From: Emydura subglobosa
Taxonomy: Eukaryota > Chordata > Testudines > Chelidae
Assembly (NCBI GenBank): GCA_007922225.1
Contig: ML680098.1
Span: 2,976,001 to 3,040,000, forward strand
Length of the DNA: 64,000 bases
Direction of reading: 5' to 3'
The translations under genes and the position numbers were made by a program. The notes beneath the pieces are model-generated. The model was given only the letters and a program-made list of their open reading frames with translations. It was not told where the DNA came from and made no database searches. Shown here piece by piece: positions 33,401 to 39,100 of this stretch; the stretch's first letter is position 1; every line of letters starts with the position of its first letter.

Positions 33401-35685
33401 CATGTTTGCGCTCTGATTCTTTTTAAAGAGAAAATATATAATCTTTTTATTTAAAAAAAAAAAAAAAAAAAAAAATTTTTTAGTGTATAACATGGTACTG
33501 TTTTGGTTTTAGTATTTAGCGTCATCTATACACTATAATGACTTCTCTCAAAATGGCTGTGTACAGTATTGGGAACATTATGGTGAAACTACATAAAGTG
33601 TAAATGGTGTTGATGGGAACGTGACTGTCATAACATGACAACATACACTAATTTTTGTTCCTATTATAAGTGTAGTGTATTTCAGACTTGTAATGTAAGA
33701 AAGCTATACTGGCATTTAATGGCTTTTTAGAATAGTACACATGATATGACGTATGTTGCAGTGGATCTAAGAAGGCTGGTACACGGTCATTGAAATGTAC
33801 CCATTTTATACGTAATCATATCAGAGGTCTGTTTAATGGCATAGTGCATAATATGAACTCTGGAATATTTGAGGAATATTTTCTAACGTAATCCTGCACA
33901 CAATAGCTTCCTCTCTCCAGTGTGCAGCAAACCTACAGGTCTGAACCCCACGTCTGCTTCAGTAACTGTTCTTTTTGGCTAATAGCCTATTCAGGCCATC
34001 TTCACTTCAGAGACTGCACACTGTGTTTGATCTGTATTGCCTTTTTAAATGCCCCTTTCACCATGTACAGACCTGTCCTTTTTGAGTCAATGCATTCTGC
34101 TTCCCAACTTGTGGTGTTGGTACTGCACAATATGCTCCATCAATTAGAATACCTTTTTGTTTAAGTGGTAATCGATTCTCTAAGTTTCAGAAGAGGAAAA
34201 AAGGCTGCCTTTTGCAGCTGTTTTTTCCTGTTACTCTAACCTAGTATTAGCGTGGCCATGGGGTTTTCAAACACAACTATTAAGGGCTGGTTCACGTTGA
34301 CTGCGCGATTTGGTGGCAGTCGACGGGAGTTACACAAACTATGCAGAGTAGTTTGCATAACTGACATGGACTGCTCAGCTTCCCTTCTGTGCGCTGTTCA
34401 CACTGCGCTGAGCTGACAGGAACAGTGTTCCTGTCAACTCAACGCTACGCTACTTGAGGGGGTGGACTTACTCAGTCGACTTCCTGATTGATTGAGCGGG
34501 TCTCACTGACCGCTCAATCGATCCTGAAAGATCGATCTGGCAGTGGCGATTTTGCCGCCGTCAGTGTAAGTGTAGCCTTAGGCGTGTAAGGCATTGTTTA
34601 ATGTTTTAAAGCTCCCATGTTCTGCTCTCCCTTGTATCCACTGATTTTTTTCTACATGAGTGCAGTTGCAGCTGAACAACTGCTAGAGCAAGGAGACAAC
34701 AGGCAGAACATTAAGAATAGTGTCAGTACAGGCCAGGCCAGAACTTTGGGGATTATTATTGTTTTGGTAAAGTCCCATTTCCTGGTCCTAACTGCCTGCT
34801 CTATTTACTTTGCATAGTTTGAGAGTCATGGATGAAGTTTATTTTAGCGGGTAACACCATGATGCAAAACTCTTGCTGTTAGTTCTTGGGACTGAGAACT
34901 CTAGGGCAGGTAGCAGGGATTTCTTAGCAAGAAGGCCCTGGCCTTTTGAACTTGTTCTGCTTGGCATTCCCTCCTAGTCTGAGTTTGGCAAGCCTAAGGA
35001 CACAGTGCCAGGTGTATTTATGGCTGTTTGCTTCCCCCAGCCCAACATAGTTGTCAATAAGTTTGTGGTGGCAGCAACGGTGGTTTTATTTAACTCAACC
35101 CTATACAATTAGTTTTAAATATTTGTAAACAGCACCTAGTTGCTACAGCTATAGTCTCTGTGTATTATTACATAAGTATTAAACCTTGAGCACCACTTGC
35201 TCAGCAGTGAAGGTTGATTATGATAGAATGTGGTTCTGGCCATCTTTAGATATAATGAACTAACTTTGCCACATGATGCCTCTGAAAATAGCAGGCAGAG
35301 GACTCAGTAACAAAACAGTTGTCTTACGCTGATTATAGCAAAGGCTCTGACTGCCTTCCTGTGTCATTTTAAGGGTTAGAAAAGTCTGCATATTAAATAC
35401 TTAACCTCTAGGCTCTGTTTATCCTTGTTATTGTTTTAACATATTCATGTATCTGCCAGATATCCAAGCGGTTAATTTATGCATGATCTGTTGATATATA
35501 CCATGTAGGGAAATGCCTGGCCAAGAATTACTTTTTCCAGTGCCTGATGTATGTGATTGTGGTGTTTGTTTATTTTTGTAGGTATTGTCCAGGGAGGAGC
35601 CCTTTCAAGCATTTGCACTCAGATTATGACAACTGTTGATCAAGAGCAAAATAAAGTCCTGTGGATTCCGGCTGGCCCGCTATAG
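341..35685 (+). CDS. DLG5: DLG5, 3' portion (23 coding exons, partial at 5' end)
   Basis: Discs large homolog 5 is a membrane-associated guanylate-kinase-family scaffold. From family knowledge it acts in epithelial polarity, cadherin delivery, and Hippo and Hedgehog signalling at junctions and centrosomes. Joining 341-473, 1087-1214, 2049-2224, 2716-2819, 3870-3962, 5008-6027, 9564-9702, 12636-12780, 14012-14133, 15266-15355, 16728-16896, 20577-20739, 21539-21672, 23571-23735, 24128-24311, 27122-27270, 27690-27860, 29101-29297, 30108-30251, 30490-30617, 31532-31641, 33162-33271 and 35582-35685 gives one open frame of about 1,358 codons plus stop. In this partial numbering PDZ1 is about 48-130, PDZ2 146-211, PDZ3 778-860, PDZ4 930-1020, SH3 1035-1100 and GK 1165-1345. 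Human DLG5 is about 1,919 residues, so roughly 560 N-terminal residues lie upstream. The GK domain lacks the ATP-binding P-loop, so it is a binding module rather than an enzyme. Identification is from recognised sequence; exon joins come from splice signals and phase, not from transcripts. Confidence 0.96.
474..1086 (+). other. DLG5: DLG5 intron
   Basis: AT-rich intron with no recognised element or coding exon. Confidence 0.85.
1087..1214 (+). CDS. DLG5: DLG5 exon 2 of window (PDZ1, first half)
   Basis: The acceptor is tttattag and the donor gtacag. Phase runs from 0 to 2. It encodes the N-terminal half of PDZ1 (EDMDLKALGFDVAEG, then GDCGIFVTKVDKGSIADG). LGFDVAEG takes the place of the usual GLGF carboxylate-binding loop. 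A decayed copy of this exon lies at 6592-6707. Confidence 0.95.
1658..1859. mobile_element. hAT-like MITE (TCTACACT terminal repeat family)
   Basis: The left end aggctacatctacactagaa is mirrored by ttctagtgtagacaaggtct at the right end. The interior is non-coding. The same terminal wording recurs at 10299, 22428 and 34281. It lies within a DLG5 intron. Confidence 0.65.
2049..2224 (+). CDS. DLG5: DLG5 exon 3 of window (PDZ1, second half)
   Basis: The acceptor is ctgccag and the donor gtaatt. Phase runs from 2 to 1. It encodes RVNDWLLKINDVDLTNKD and the last strand of PDZ1 (INMVVRRRK), then the short link into PDZ2. An upstream in-frame ATG at 1981 lies in the intron and is not used. Confidence 0.95.
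2716..2819 (+). CDS. DLG5: DLG5 exon 4 of window (PDZ2, first half)
   Basis: The acceptor is gatttcag and the donor gtaagt. Phase runs from 1 to 0. It encodes GISLENGVFAAAIVPGSPAA and ends at DRIIA, the first half of PDZ2. The GISLENG loop replaces the canonical GLGF. Confidence 0.95.
3449..3465 (+). repeat. Poly-G tract
   Basis: Seventeen consecutive G in a DLG5 intron, on the sense strand, so it would also be present in pre-mRNA. Confidence 0.95.
3743..3799 (+). repeat. G-rich, (GT)n and (GAGT)n microsatellite
   Basis: A ggcgggggggcggg block is followed by a GT run and then repeats of gagt, about 70 bases upstream of the exon at 3870. Confidence 0.9.
3870..3962 (+). CDS. DLG5: DLG5 exon 5 of window (PDZ2, second half)
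   Basis: Thirty-one whole codons lie between acceptor tatgcag and donor gtgagt. It encodes INGIALDNKSLTECEALL and closes PDZ2 with SLTLSLMK. Phase is 0 at both ends. Confidence 0.95.
4480..4722 (-). mobile_element. MIR-like CORE-SINE, antisense
   Basis: Read on the minus strand, it gives gaggcagcatggtatagtgg, a gain of text like 'ggacttggattctagttc', then 'gggcaagtcacctttcagtg' and a 3' part with 'ggggcagggactcttagcat'. This order is the tRNA-derived head, core and tail typical of old amniote MIR-like SINEs. Confidence 0.7.
5008..6027 (+). CDS. DLG5: DLG5 exon 6 of window (large linker exon)
   Basis: This is one 1,020-base open exon of 340 codons, phase 0 at both ends, with acceptor cacctag and donor gtagaa. 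It encodes the long low-complexity linker between PDZ2 and PDZ3. Visible motifs are NSSTQTDIF, a basic RKSIFDPDTFKRPQTPP stretch, proline/threonine runs such as STPPTPPKRSDS, and KRPRPKSAPALR near the end. The composition (Ser, Thr, Pro, Lys) suggests a disordered region with many potential proline-directed and basophilic kinase sites; no specific site is claimed. The upstream start is fixed by the VFPQSSSWSGQNIFEN stretch that follows PDZ2 in DLG5. Confidence 0.95.
6067..6227. repeat. Short inverted-repeat (MITE-like) element
   Basis: It starts ggccattattttcaaaag and ends with the near reverse complement (aatgaaaatattggcc), with several internal copies of the attttca motif. Similar wording recurs at 32002-32059, 32219-32319, about 55556-55690 and 57772-57845, so it is a dispersed family. 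It begins 40 bases after a DLG5 donor site. Its exact Repbase class is unknown to me. Confidence 0.5.
6592..6707 (+). pseudogene. Decayed duplicate of the first DLG5 PDZ1 exon
   Basis: The sequence matches exon 1087-1214 closely, including the last bases of the preceding intron (atatttattag). The first 28 codons stay open (EDMDLKALGFAVAEGVNEL and on to GDCGIF). A short deletion then removes part of the VTKVDKGS segment, CGA has become the stop TGA, and the donor gt after the exon has become at. It cannot act as a working PDZ exon. It is an intronic relic of an internal duplication 5.5 kb downstream of its source. Confidence 0.92.
6708..9116 (+). other. DLG5: Long DLG5 intron, unassigned part
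   Basis: This is AT-rich sequence after the relic exon. It holds a G13 run at 8961-8973 and an A tract near 8629-8644. No coding exon was recognised, and the short frames here have no family resemblance. Confidence 0.75.
9117..9244. repeat. Short inverted-repeat element (TGATTCAGCA family)
   Basis: It begins ggccttgattcagcaagata and ends ccttgctgaatctgggc, an imperfect inverted repeat around a centre with 'cttaagcacc' and 'gcttaaagct'. This arrangement is a familiar dispersed hairpin in sauropsid genomes. Confidence 0.6.
9564..9702 (+). CDS. DLG5: DLG5 exon 7 of window (linker)
   Basis: The acceptor is gcttacag and the donor gttagt. Phase runs from 0 to 1. It encodes VQKYTPASEEHLSPELQEW followed by a Ser/Arg-rich stretch and the start of GTV. 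It is part of the disordered region between PDZ2 and PDZ3. Confidence 0.92.
9835..9880 (-). mobile_element. Possible CR1 tail fragment, antisense
   Basis: gattagaagggaccattata resembles the reverse complement of the CR1 3' tail. It is short, so the call is weak. Confidence 0.35.
9881..11150. repeat. Unclassified dispersed repeat, interrupted by a MITE
   Basis: The block reads like an interspersed retroelement rather than unique intron: text such as 'ggatttattaactaggaaaa' and 'tgagagagttatttacaggt' feels repetitive, and it is split by the MITE at 10299-10583. Class unknown. A 114-codon frame at 9856-10200 has no recognisable domain. Confidence 0.35.
10299..10583. mobile_element. hAT-like MITE (TCTACACT family)
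   Basis: The left end aggctaggtctacact pairs with catctagacatacccT-type sequence at the right end. The interior contains 'cttcctgattgagcgg' and 'cactcaatcgatcgat', both shared with the element at 34281-34580, so these two belong to one subfamily. Confidence 0.65.
11155..11290 (-). mobile_element. CR1-derived fragment, antisense
   Basis: The wording 'gaccatctagcttgatctcc', 'cataacacaagccatagaaa' and 'taattcctgcatcaa' matches a common sauropsid CR1-end-derived repeat. It is recognised by pattern only. Confidence 0.45.
11290..11405 (-). mobile_element. MIR-like SINE tail, antisense
   Basis: Contains 'agtccctgccccgaagaggc' and 'aacagaggcaccgagag', the reverse complement of the MIR-like 3' region also seen at 4480-4722. 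Confidence 0.5.
12405..12500 (+). mobile_element. MIR-like SINE fragment
   Basis: Reads 'gaggcagcatagctttatgg', 'agagatctggattataatcc' and 'tgccactgacttgctgggta', in the head-to-core order of MIR. It lies about 135 bases upstream of a DLG5 acceptor. Confidence 0.65.
12636..12780 (+). CDS. DLG5: DLG5 exon 8 of window (linker)
   Basis: The acceptor is aaaatag and the donor gtatgt. Phase runs from 1 to 2. It encodes TVPRSLAPCPAVTAVMRNPI and a His/Ser/Pro-rich tail. The joins to both neighbours are in frame. Confidence 0.92.
12781..14011 (+). other. DLG5: DLG5 intron
   Basis: AT-rich intron. No repeat or exon was recognised with confidence. Confidence 0.8.
14012..14133 (+). CDS. DLG5: DLG5 exon 9 of window (linker)
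   Basis: The acceptor is ttgatgcag and the donor gtaatt. Phase runs from 2 to 1. It encodes QHQGRLSLDLSHKHSSDYSE and SNSLPSSARL, a recognisable conserved DLG5 linker segment. Confidence 0.94.
15266..15355 (+). CDS. DLG5: DLG5 exon 10 of window (linker)
   Basis: The acceptor is aaaatag and the donor gtaaaa. Phase is 1 at both ends. It encodes SSSNLQYRTERIKIPLTPRY and ends at GSDRG. This is a short symmetric exon, so skipping it would preserve frame. Confidence 0.93.
15356..16727 (+). other. DLG5: DLG5 intron
   Basis: AT-rich intron with no element recognised. A tempting acceptor-like cttttcag ends at 16702, but use of it would add 25 bases and break frame. Confidence 0.8.
16728..16896 (+). 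CDS. DLG5: DLG5 exon 11 of window (linker)
   Basis: The acceptor is tatacag and the donor gtaagg. Phase runs from 1 to 2. It encodes SLSHSECSSPSLITPPQSPL and ends in ERRKDR. It is serine/proline-rich and lies just upstream of PDZ3. Confidence 0.94.
17423..17530. repeat. Intronic repeat copy A
   Basis: Shares ordered blocks with 20908-21010: tcaggtttcatca, ttcagcagttttta, and gaaagtgactgtag versus aaaagtggctatgtag. It is a diverged repeat or an old internal duplication. Confidence 0.5.
18940..19110 (-). mobile_element. MIR-like SINE, antisense
   Basis: 'attatcctcattttacac', 'acccaggaccacagagagg' and 'gcatcaggattacaatt' follow the reverse-complement order of MIR. It lies in the intron before the PDZ3 exon. 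Confidence 0.55.
20577..20739 (+). CDS. DLG5: DLG5 exon 12 of window (PDZ3, first half)
   Basis: The acceptor is cttaaag and the donor gtaatt. Phase runs from 2 to 0. It encodes EEPRHVKVQKGSEPLGISIV through GLEYGDQLLE. PLGISIV is the ligand-carboxylate loop of PDZ3, close to the canonical GLGF type. Confidence 0.96.
20908..21010. repeat. Intronic repeat copy B
   Basis: This is the counterpart of 17423-17530 in the intron after the next exon. Spacing of the shared blocks is similar with small gaps. Confidence 0.5.
21539..21672 (+). CDS. DLG5: DLG5 exon 13 of window (PDZ3, second half)
   Basis: The acceptor is cattctag and the donor gtaaga. Phase runs from 0 to 2. It encodes FNGINLRNATEQQARLIIGQ and ITILAQYNPH, completing PDZ3. 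Confidence 0.96.
21779..21797 (+). repeat. Poly-A tract
   Basis: About 19 A in a DLG5 intron. No retroelement body was recognised directly upstream. Confidence 0.9.
22428..22693. mobile_element. hAT-like MITE (GGGTATGTCTACAC ends)
   Basis: Near-perfect terminal inverted repeats: gtgggtatgtctacac on the left and gtgtagacatacccac on the right. Flanks acatagtg and acagagtg match at 7 of 8 bases and may be an 8-bp target duplication, although they overlap the repeat by a base or so. The interior is non-coding. Confidence 0.8.
23571..23735 (+). CDS. DLG5: DLG5 exon 14 of window (PDZ3-PDZ4 linker)
   Basis: The acceptor is tctgtttag and the donor gtaaat. Phase is 2 at both ends. It encodes a Ser/Thr/Pro-rich linker (NHSTPQGSGAATPDSHSIID, then TPPSKQTTPTT). 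This less conserved spacer is placed by splice signals and frame. Confidence 0.9.
24128..24311 (+). CDS. DLG5: DLG5 exon 15 of window (PDZ4, first half)
   Basis: The acceptor is tcaaaag and the donor gtaaag. Phase runs from 2 to 0. It encodes NVVIKKSQVELGIQICGGNL through GDMILE. ELGIQICGG is the PDZ4 carboxylate-binding loop. Confidence 0.96.
24312..26154 (+). other. DLG5: DLG5 intron, repeat-rich first part
   Basis: Holds a MITE-like stretch near 24974-25115 (tagtgtagacatggtag, tatgtctgcactaggg) and a MIR at 25690-25880. No exon recognised. Confidence 0.6.
25690..25880 (+). mobile_element. MIR SINE, well preserved core and tail
   Basis: The stretch 'ccttgtgaccttgggcaacc', 'cacttaatctttctgtgcct' and 'catctgtgaaatggggata' is the classic MIR core. 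The tail continues through 'ggtgttgggaggataaaa'. Confidence 0.85.
26155..26329. mobile_element. Short hAT element (CAGTGTTTCTCAA ends)
   Basis: Fifteen-base terminal inverted repeats, cagtgtttctcaatt and aattgagaaacactg, enclose 175 bases of non-coding DNA. Flanks ctgtagac and cgctagac agree at 6 of 8 positions and share a central TA, fitting an hAT target duplication of the nnnTAnnn (Buster) type. Confidence 0.85.
26385..26452 (+). repeat. Dispersed repeat fragment (GAAGAAGAGCTCTG family)
   Basis: Contains gacctgaagaagagctctgt, caaaagcttgtctctctcac and agttggtccagtagaagaga. A relative lies at 53834-53915. The class is uncertain; a Penelope-like source is one possibility. Confidence 0.5.
26455..26880. 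mobile_element. Probable MITE of the TCTACA family
   Basis: It begins cagccatatctacatgacaa and ends near ctcttgtgtatgtccactg, with interior wording (gtctacactgacattgcgtt, agctagatcgatgc) like the other TCTACACT elements. A perfect 24-bp palindrome lies at 26501-26524. Confidence 0.45.
27122..27270 (+). CDS. DLG5: DLG5 exon 16 of window (PDZ4 end, start of SH3)
   Basis: The acceptor is gttttacag and the donor gtattc. Phase runs from 0 to 2. It encodes YGSVDMRNKTAEEAYLEMLK, completing PDZ4, then GDGFYIR at the first SH3 strand. Confidence 0.96.
27690..27860 (+). CDS. DLG5: DLG5 exon 17 of window (SH3)
   Basis: The acceptor is tctttgcag and the donor gtaagt. Phase is 2 at both ends. It encodes most of the SH3 domain: RALYDRLAEVEQDLNFKKDD, then CWMAWQLDENAQ and IPSKYM. 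The ALYD and SKY hallmarks are present. Confidence 0.97.
27861..29100 (+). other. DLG5: DLG5 intron
   Basis: No confident element. A MIR-like antisense trace (ctgaccccatttcgcagaca) lies near 28517-28545. Confidence 0.7.
29101..29297 (+). CDS. DLG5: DLG5 exon 18 of window (SH3-GK hinge)
   Basis: The acceptor is cattgtag. The only donor that keeps frame with the next exon is gcaagt at 29298. Phase runs from 2 to 1. It encodes MDQEFYRRHSMSEAKDE and the strongly basic hinge RRSFFRRKHKHKRSGSKDG, which in MAGUK proteins joins SH3 to GK and can bind regulators or lipid. It ends at TDSIPFLD. Confidence 0.94.
29298..29303 (+). promoter_or_regulatory. DLG5: Non-canonical GC splice donor
   Basis: The exon ends gatg and the intron begins gcaagt. 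Joining here to the acceptor ctctag before 30108 gives FLDDSVSLAYQ, the continuous DLG5 sequence. The nearest GT (29302) would shift the frame. Positions +3 to +6 (aagt) match U1 perfectly, as is typical of GC-AG introns. Confidence 0.85.
29493..29514 (+). repeat. Poly-A tract
   Basis: About 21 A in the intron that begins with the GC donor. Confidence 0.9.
30108..30251 (+). CDS. DLG5: DLG5 exon 19 of window (GK, first part)
   Basis: The acceptor is actctag and the donor gtaagt. Phase runs from 1 to 1. It encodes SVSLAYQRVQKVDC then RPVLILGPLPDAVKDMLVKE. Enzymatic guanylate kinases have a GxGK(S/T) P-loop at this place; here it is GPLPDAVKD, so nucleotide phosphoryl transfer is not expected. 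Confidence 0.96.
30490..30617 (+). CDS. DLG5: DLG5 exon 20 of window (GK)
   Basis: The acceptor is ctgaaacag and the donor gtgatt. Phase runs from 1 to 0. It encodes EVMKASQQAIERGVKDCLFI, then YKRRSGHFDVTTVASIKEI, the GMP-binding-like part of the GK fold used in MAGUKs for phosphopeptide partners. Confidence 0.96.
31532..31641 (+). CDS. DLG5: DLG5 exon 21 of window (GK core)
   Basis: The acceptor is gtttatag and the donor gtaagt. Phase runs from 0 to 2. It encodes CHCLLDIAPHAIERLHSVHI and PIVIFIRYKNAKQ, central strands of the GK-like fold. Confidence 0.96.
31981..32080. mobile_element. Mini inverted-repeat element in a palindromic target
   Basis: Fifty-eight bases (32002-32059) bounded by ggccaggttttcaa and ttgaaaatctggcc are flanked on both sides by aatagctatt (31992-32001 and 32060-32069). 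Removing the element and one flank copy leaves a perfect 22-bp palindrome. The whole forms a stem of about 30 bp with a loop of about 30 bases, in a DLG5 intron. Confidence 0.75.
32219..32319. repeat. Short inverted-repeat element
   Basis: The left end taggattttcaaaggcaccc is mirrored by gcttttgaaaaccatccta. It belongs to the same loose TTTTCAAA family as 6067-6227. Confidence 0.5.
33162..33271 (+). CDS. DLG5: DLG5 exon 22 of window (GK, lid region)
   Basis: The acceptor is ccttacag and the donor gttcgt, which is weak. Phase runs from 2 to 1. It encodes KEQKDPIFLRDKVTQKHSKE through EQEYSKYFT near the C-terminal helix of the GK domain. Confidence 0.95.
33272..34280 (+). other. DLG5: Last DLG5 intron, first part
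   Basis: Contains an A tract at 33452-33474. No exon or element was otherwise recognised. Confidence 0.7.
34281..34580. mobile_element. MITE, TCTACACT-related subfamily
   Basis: The ends taagggctggttcacgttga and tcagtgtaagtgtagcctta form an imperfect inverted repeat. The interior shares 'cttcctgattgattgagcgg' and 'cgctcaatcgatcctg' with 10299-10583. Confidence 0.6.
34581..35581 (+). other. DLG5: Last DLG5 intron, distal part
   Basis: No recognised element; ordinary AT-rich intron leading to the terminal acceptor. Confidence 0.75.
35582..35685 (+). CDS. DLG5: DLG5 terminal exon, coding part
   Basis: The acceptor is tttttgtag. The coding part runs GIVQGGALSSICTQIM to the C-terminal KVLWIPAGPL and the stop TAG at 35683-35685. 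The 3'UTR continues in the same exon. Confidence 0.96.
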
Positions 35686-37260
35686 ATATTTGCTGTGAAA
35701 CTATTCTACAGATGTAACTAAACAGTGGGCTTCTCTTTTTGTCCAATGAACACTATCTATTTATATCTCTAGAGATATAAATGATTGAATTTTCATGAAG
35801 GGGAATGAATGATACACTGAACAAAAAAACAAAAAAAAAAAACCCCAATATCCACAAGGTGTGCTGGAAGGGATAGATCACTTTATCAGAAGAACTGTAT
35901 CTTATGGTGTGCTTCTATACAGAACAGGATATAACATAGGTGTACTTTTTCATAAGAGATTAATTTAGTGATGCTGCAAAAGAAAAACCCTTTAGAATGA
36001 CAAGTTTACAAAAACCTTTTCCAAGTATTTGGTTGTTGATGTTTACTTGAATGTTTTTTTTGTTTTTGTTTTTTTTTAAGTTTGTTTCCTTTCCCTTATT
36101 GAGGTATCTCTCCAAACTGGAGTGACGTTTCTGCATATGAATGAATGGTTTGTTGGCAGTGTGATTCTACCTTGCAGTTCTGACCATTTCCGAGCACACT
36201 GTTGACATGACTACCGGGTAATCACATGGGTTTTGTGAACGGTACATTTTTGGAGTGAGCTCAGAAGGAAGTGCACTCCTCTACAGGGCAGACCACTGTT
36301 TGTATTTTATAAACGCTCGTCTGTCAAAAATACTGTTTTTTGTTTTTATGCATGGATCGAATATTTAAACGTCATAATATATCTGATCAATCTAATCTTA
36401 ATGTGTGTTGAGAAATCATTTTTGGTTGTTGGGCCTGGATTAAGTAAAGATGGGGAGAGTCAATAGCTAGGCCTAGCATGCTGTGTGTGTCACTTTTAGA
36501 AACTGTAAATATTGAAAGCTAATGTTGGTGCAATTTTGCAGGGTAATTCTTAAGCATTGTACTTCAGTGTGTACCATTCACATAGATTTTTATTTAATAT
36601 AAGAACAGTCACAGTTTTAGGGCTTTGATTACAAGCCTTTAGGGAAGGTACATAATTGTTAGTGTTGTCACTATCAACAAATAAGCAATCGTTTAGTTTT
36701 GGTTACAATACTTATGTACCCATTGTACCAAACTCCATTGTATCAGTTCTTTTTATTTTTGCACTTCTGAGTCTGTGTTCTTAACACAAGGTTTGTTTCT
36801 GTCTCTGTTTAGCTGTCATGTTTGTAGGTACTGTACTTCGATTATTCTTTTGAAGTATCATTTGAGTAGAACTGTTTCTTGGTGACTGTTCCTAACATTT
36901 CATTATGTAGCAAGAAGTATTTTTTAGTTTTACCCAACAGTTGGTAGTTTTTCTTTTATTTGCAGTTTTTTAATAAAAAAAAAGGGATTCTTCTTGTACA
37001 GTTCTTCAAAGAAAAATTTGATCCTCAATTTTAACTTCTGTTTTACAGATACTATTTTATAGTTCAAAATACTATTAAAAATATAGGAAATATATTGATG
37101 AATTACTAGTAAAGTACTTTACTTGTTGAGGAACAGCAATTATATTTTTTTTTAAGTTGAAGTCACAGTTGGACTCCAATGGTACAATTTGAAACAGACC
37201 GGTACTGTCCTGACTTGGATTTTCTGTACTAAAAATAAAAATGTCACACTTTGTATTAAA
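35686..37260 (+). other. DLG5: DLG5 3' untranslated region
   Basis: About 1.6 kb of AT-rich sequence follows the stop with no long frame. AATAAA occurs at about 36972 and at 37234-37239; the second lies about 20 bases before an A tract at 37258-37279, the probable 3' end. A further AATAAA lies at about 37695. The end is predicted from these signals, not from transcripts. Confidence 0.7.
37234..37239 (+). terminator. DLG5: Likely DLG5 poly(A) signal
   Basis: AATAAA lies about 20 bases upstream of the A tract beginning at 37258. A weaker candidate at 36972 could give a shorter transcript. Confidence 0.6.
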
Positions 37261-37699
37261 AAAAAAAAAAAAAAAAAAAGTTAAAGAAACTGATTACTGT
37301 GTTAAATAAGAGGCAGTTTCTAGAATTTGACTTGTGTATAGAACTTTTTATATATATTGTATATTCTCACTTTTTACTTGAGAGAGACAGAGCCATTTTT
37401 AGTTCTTAATTGTACCTACAATATTTGCACATATAAAATCTACTGAAATTGACAGGTGGGTTCTGCATACACAAGCTTTGTCAACAAAATAGATTCTGTA
37501 GGCACAATTTGTACACTTACCTCCAATTCTTTTTTCCTCGCATAAGATCTAAAGGTTTTCCAGATGTTGGCAGAATTCAGACTTATCTATAGATGTCTCT
37601 TGGATACATTCCTTTCTGAAGAGCCTGCCAGTTGAGATAACTGATGGAAAAACTGTCCCTTACCTATATTCTTACCCATAAAACATTAAAATCAATAAA

Positions 37700-37795
37700 A
37701 ACAATGAGAGTCTTATAGCACCTTAAAGACTAACAAATTTCTGTAGGCATAAGCTTTTGTGGGCTGCAACCTACTTCGTCAGATGCATGAAGTGG
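37700..37795 (-). repeat. Dispersed repeat fragment (TTAGTCTTTAAGGTGC family)
   Basis: The minus strand reads 'aaatttgttagtctttaagg' and 'tgctataagactctcattgt' preceded by 'cgaagtaggttgcagccc'. This is a very common sauropsid repeat tail; I do not assign its class. Confidence 0.55.
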
Positions 37796-37813
37796 AAACC
37801 ACAGATAGGAGGG

Positions 37814-37814
<1 letters not shown>

Positions 37815-37851
<37 letters not shown>

Positions 37852-37872
37852 ATATATATACACACACACACA
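37815..37872 (+). repeat. (GT)n-(TA)n-(CA)n microsatellite
   Basis: A GT run passes through tatatata into a CA run, so it is self-complementary around its centre. Confidence 0.92.
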
Positions 37873-37879
37873 TCCAAGG

Positions 37880-38989
37880 GTGAGAAACATAGTAATGGGG
37901 AGGGCAAGTGCTAACAAAGTCATTTCAGTTAGGGTAGATGAGGCCTATTCACAACCGTTGATTAGAAGGTGAGAATGTGTGAACAGTGACACAATTACTT
38001 CTTGTAATGAGAGAACCATTCCAAGTCCCTGTTCAGACCCAATCTGACTGTGTCAAGTTTGCATATGAGTTCCAGCTCTGCAGTTTCTCGCTGAAGTCTT
38101 TTTTTGAAATTTTTTTGTGGAAGTATGGCAACTTTCAAGTCAGCTACAGAGTATCCTGGAAGATTAACATCAATTAATTAATAAATTAACATCAATCAAT
38201 CTAACCAAGTTTTCATGTTCTGCAGTAGGCTGTCACATGCCTGCCAAATTGGTGATCCCTTATCTAAGTTGGGACAGGATCTGTTTCCCTTCCTACTTGA
38301 AGAAAGGAAATGTTGGGGTGGCGCACATACATATTCTTCAGCACAGTAAGTGTCCCAGATCATAGTGGTAACATTTCAAATGTGTATAGCAAGGACAGCA
38401 AAACCATTTGGACTAATAACAAGCAAATTTAATAACTATGACTACAACATGCCTCTGTCAGCCAACCTAACACTACCCTCCCAGCAACACCACCAGGCAA
38501 GACTTGTAAGTCAACTACCCGATAATTTGTGAAGAAATCCATGGAGAACAGGAATTAAGTATTGTGGCCTGAGTGCAGAAGAAAATCTTCTGCCTTGTAT
38601 ATCCAACACAAGACCTGGGCTGGAGGAGCAATTTGTCCCAGCTGCTGCCCTGGGGCTGCAGGACCTGTCAGATCTCCCTCTCTCCTTGCAGCCCCAGGGC
38701 TGGAGGAGCACTTAGCCTCCCACCAAAGCAGGAGAGAGTGTATGGGGGATCCATGGTCCACATTCGCTATAGCCTACTATTCACTATTGCGAAGGGATTT
38801 ATAGCAAGGGTCTATTGTATAGCCAGCTCTGTTCCTCTGCAGCCATTGGCCATGCGTCCTGTAGAGCTCATAGGCAAAGTCAATAGTGCTACAAACGAGA
38901 TTATTTTTCCACAACCATTTGTGCTGACACTTCCTCTATTTCGGGAGAGAAAGAGTCCACCTGAATCATATTCCTTCTATTTGCTCCCT
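37880..38989. other. Intergenic, mostly unassigned
   Basis: No gene recognised. At 38640-38703 an inverted pair gccctggggctgcagg / cttgcagccccagggc encloses a short spacer. The end 'gggatttatagcaagggtct' near 38795 looks like a Tigger/pogo-type terminus, without a matching left end. A 187-codon frame at 38573-39136 crosses these pieces and has no domain. Confidence 0.5.
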
Positions 38990-39100
38990 TCCCAGTATCT
39001 CCTGGAAAGTTGCAAAGTCACACAGGGAGTCAGTGGCAGAACTAGGAAAAAGAATCCAAGAATCCTGTGCTTTAACCATTACTCTGTACACACATTCATT
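38990..39100 (-). mobile_element. MIR-like SINE fragment, antisense
   Basis: 'gcaaagtcacacagggagtc', 'agtggcagaactaggaa' and 'cctgtgctttaaccatta' follow the reverse-complement order of the MIR core. Confidence 0.65.
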
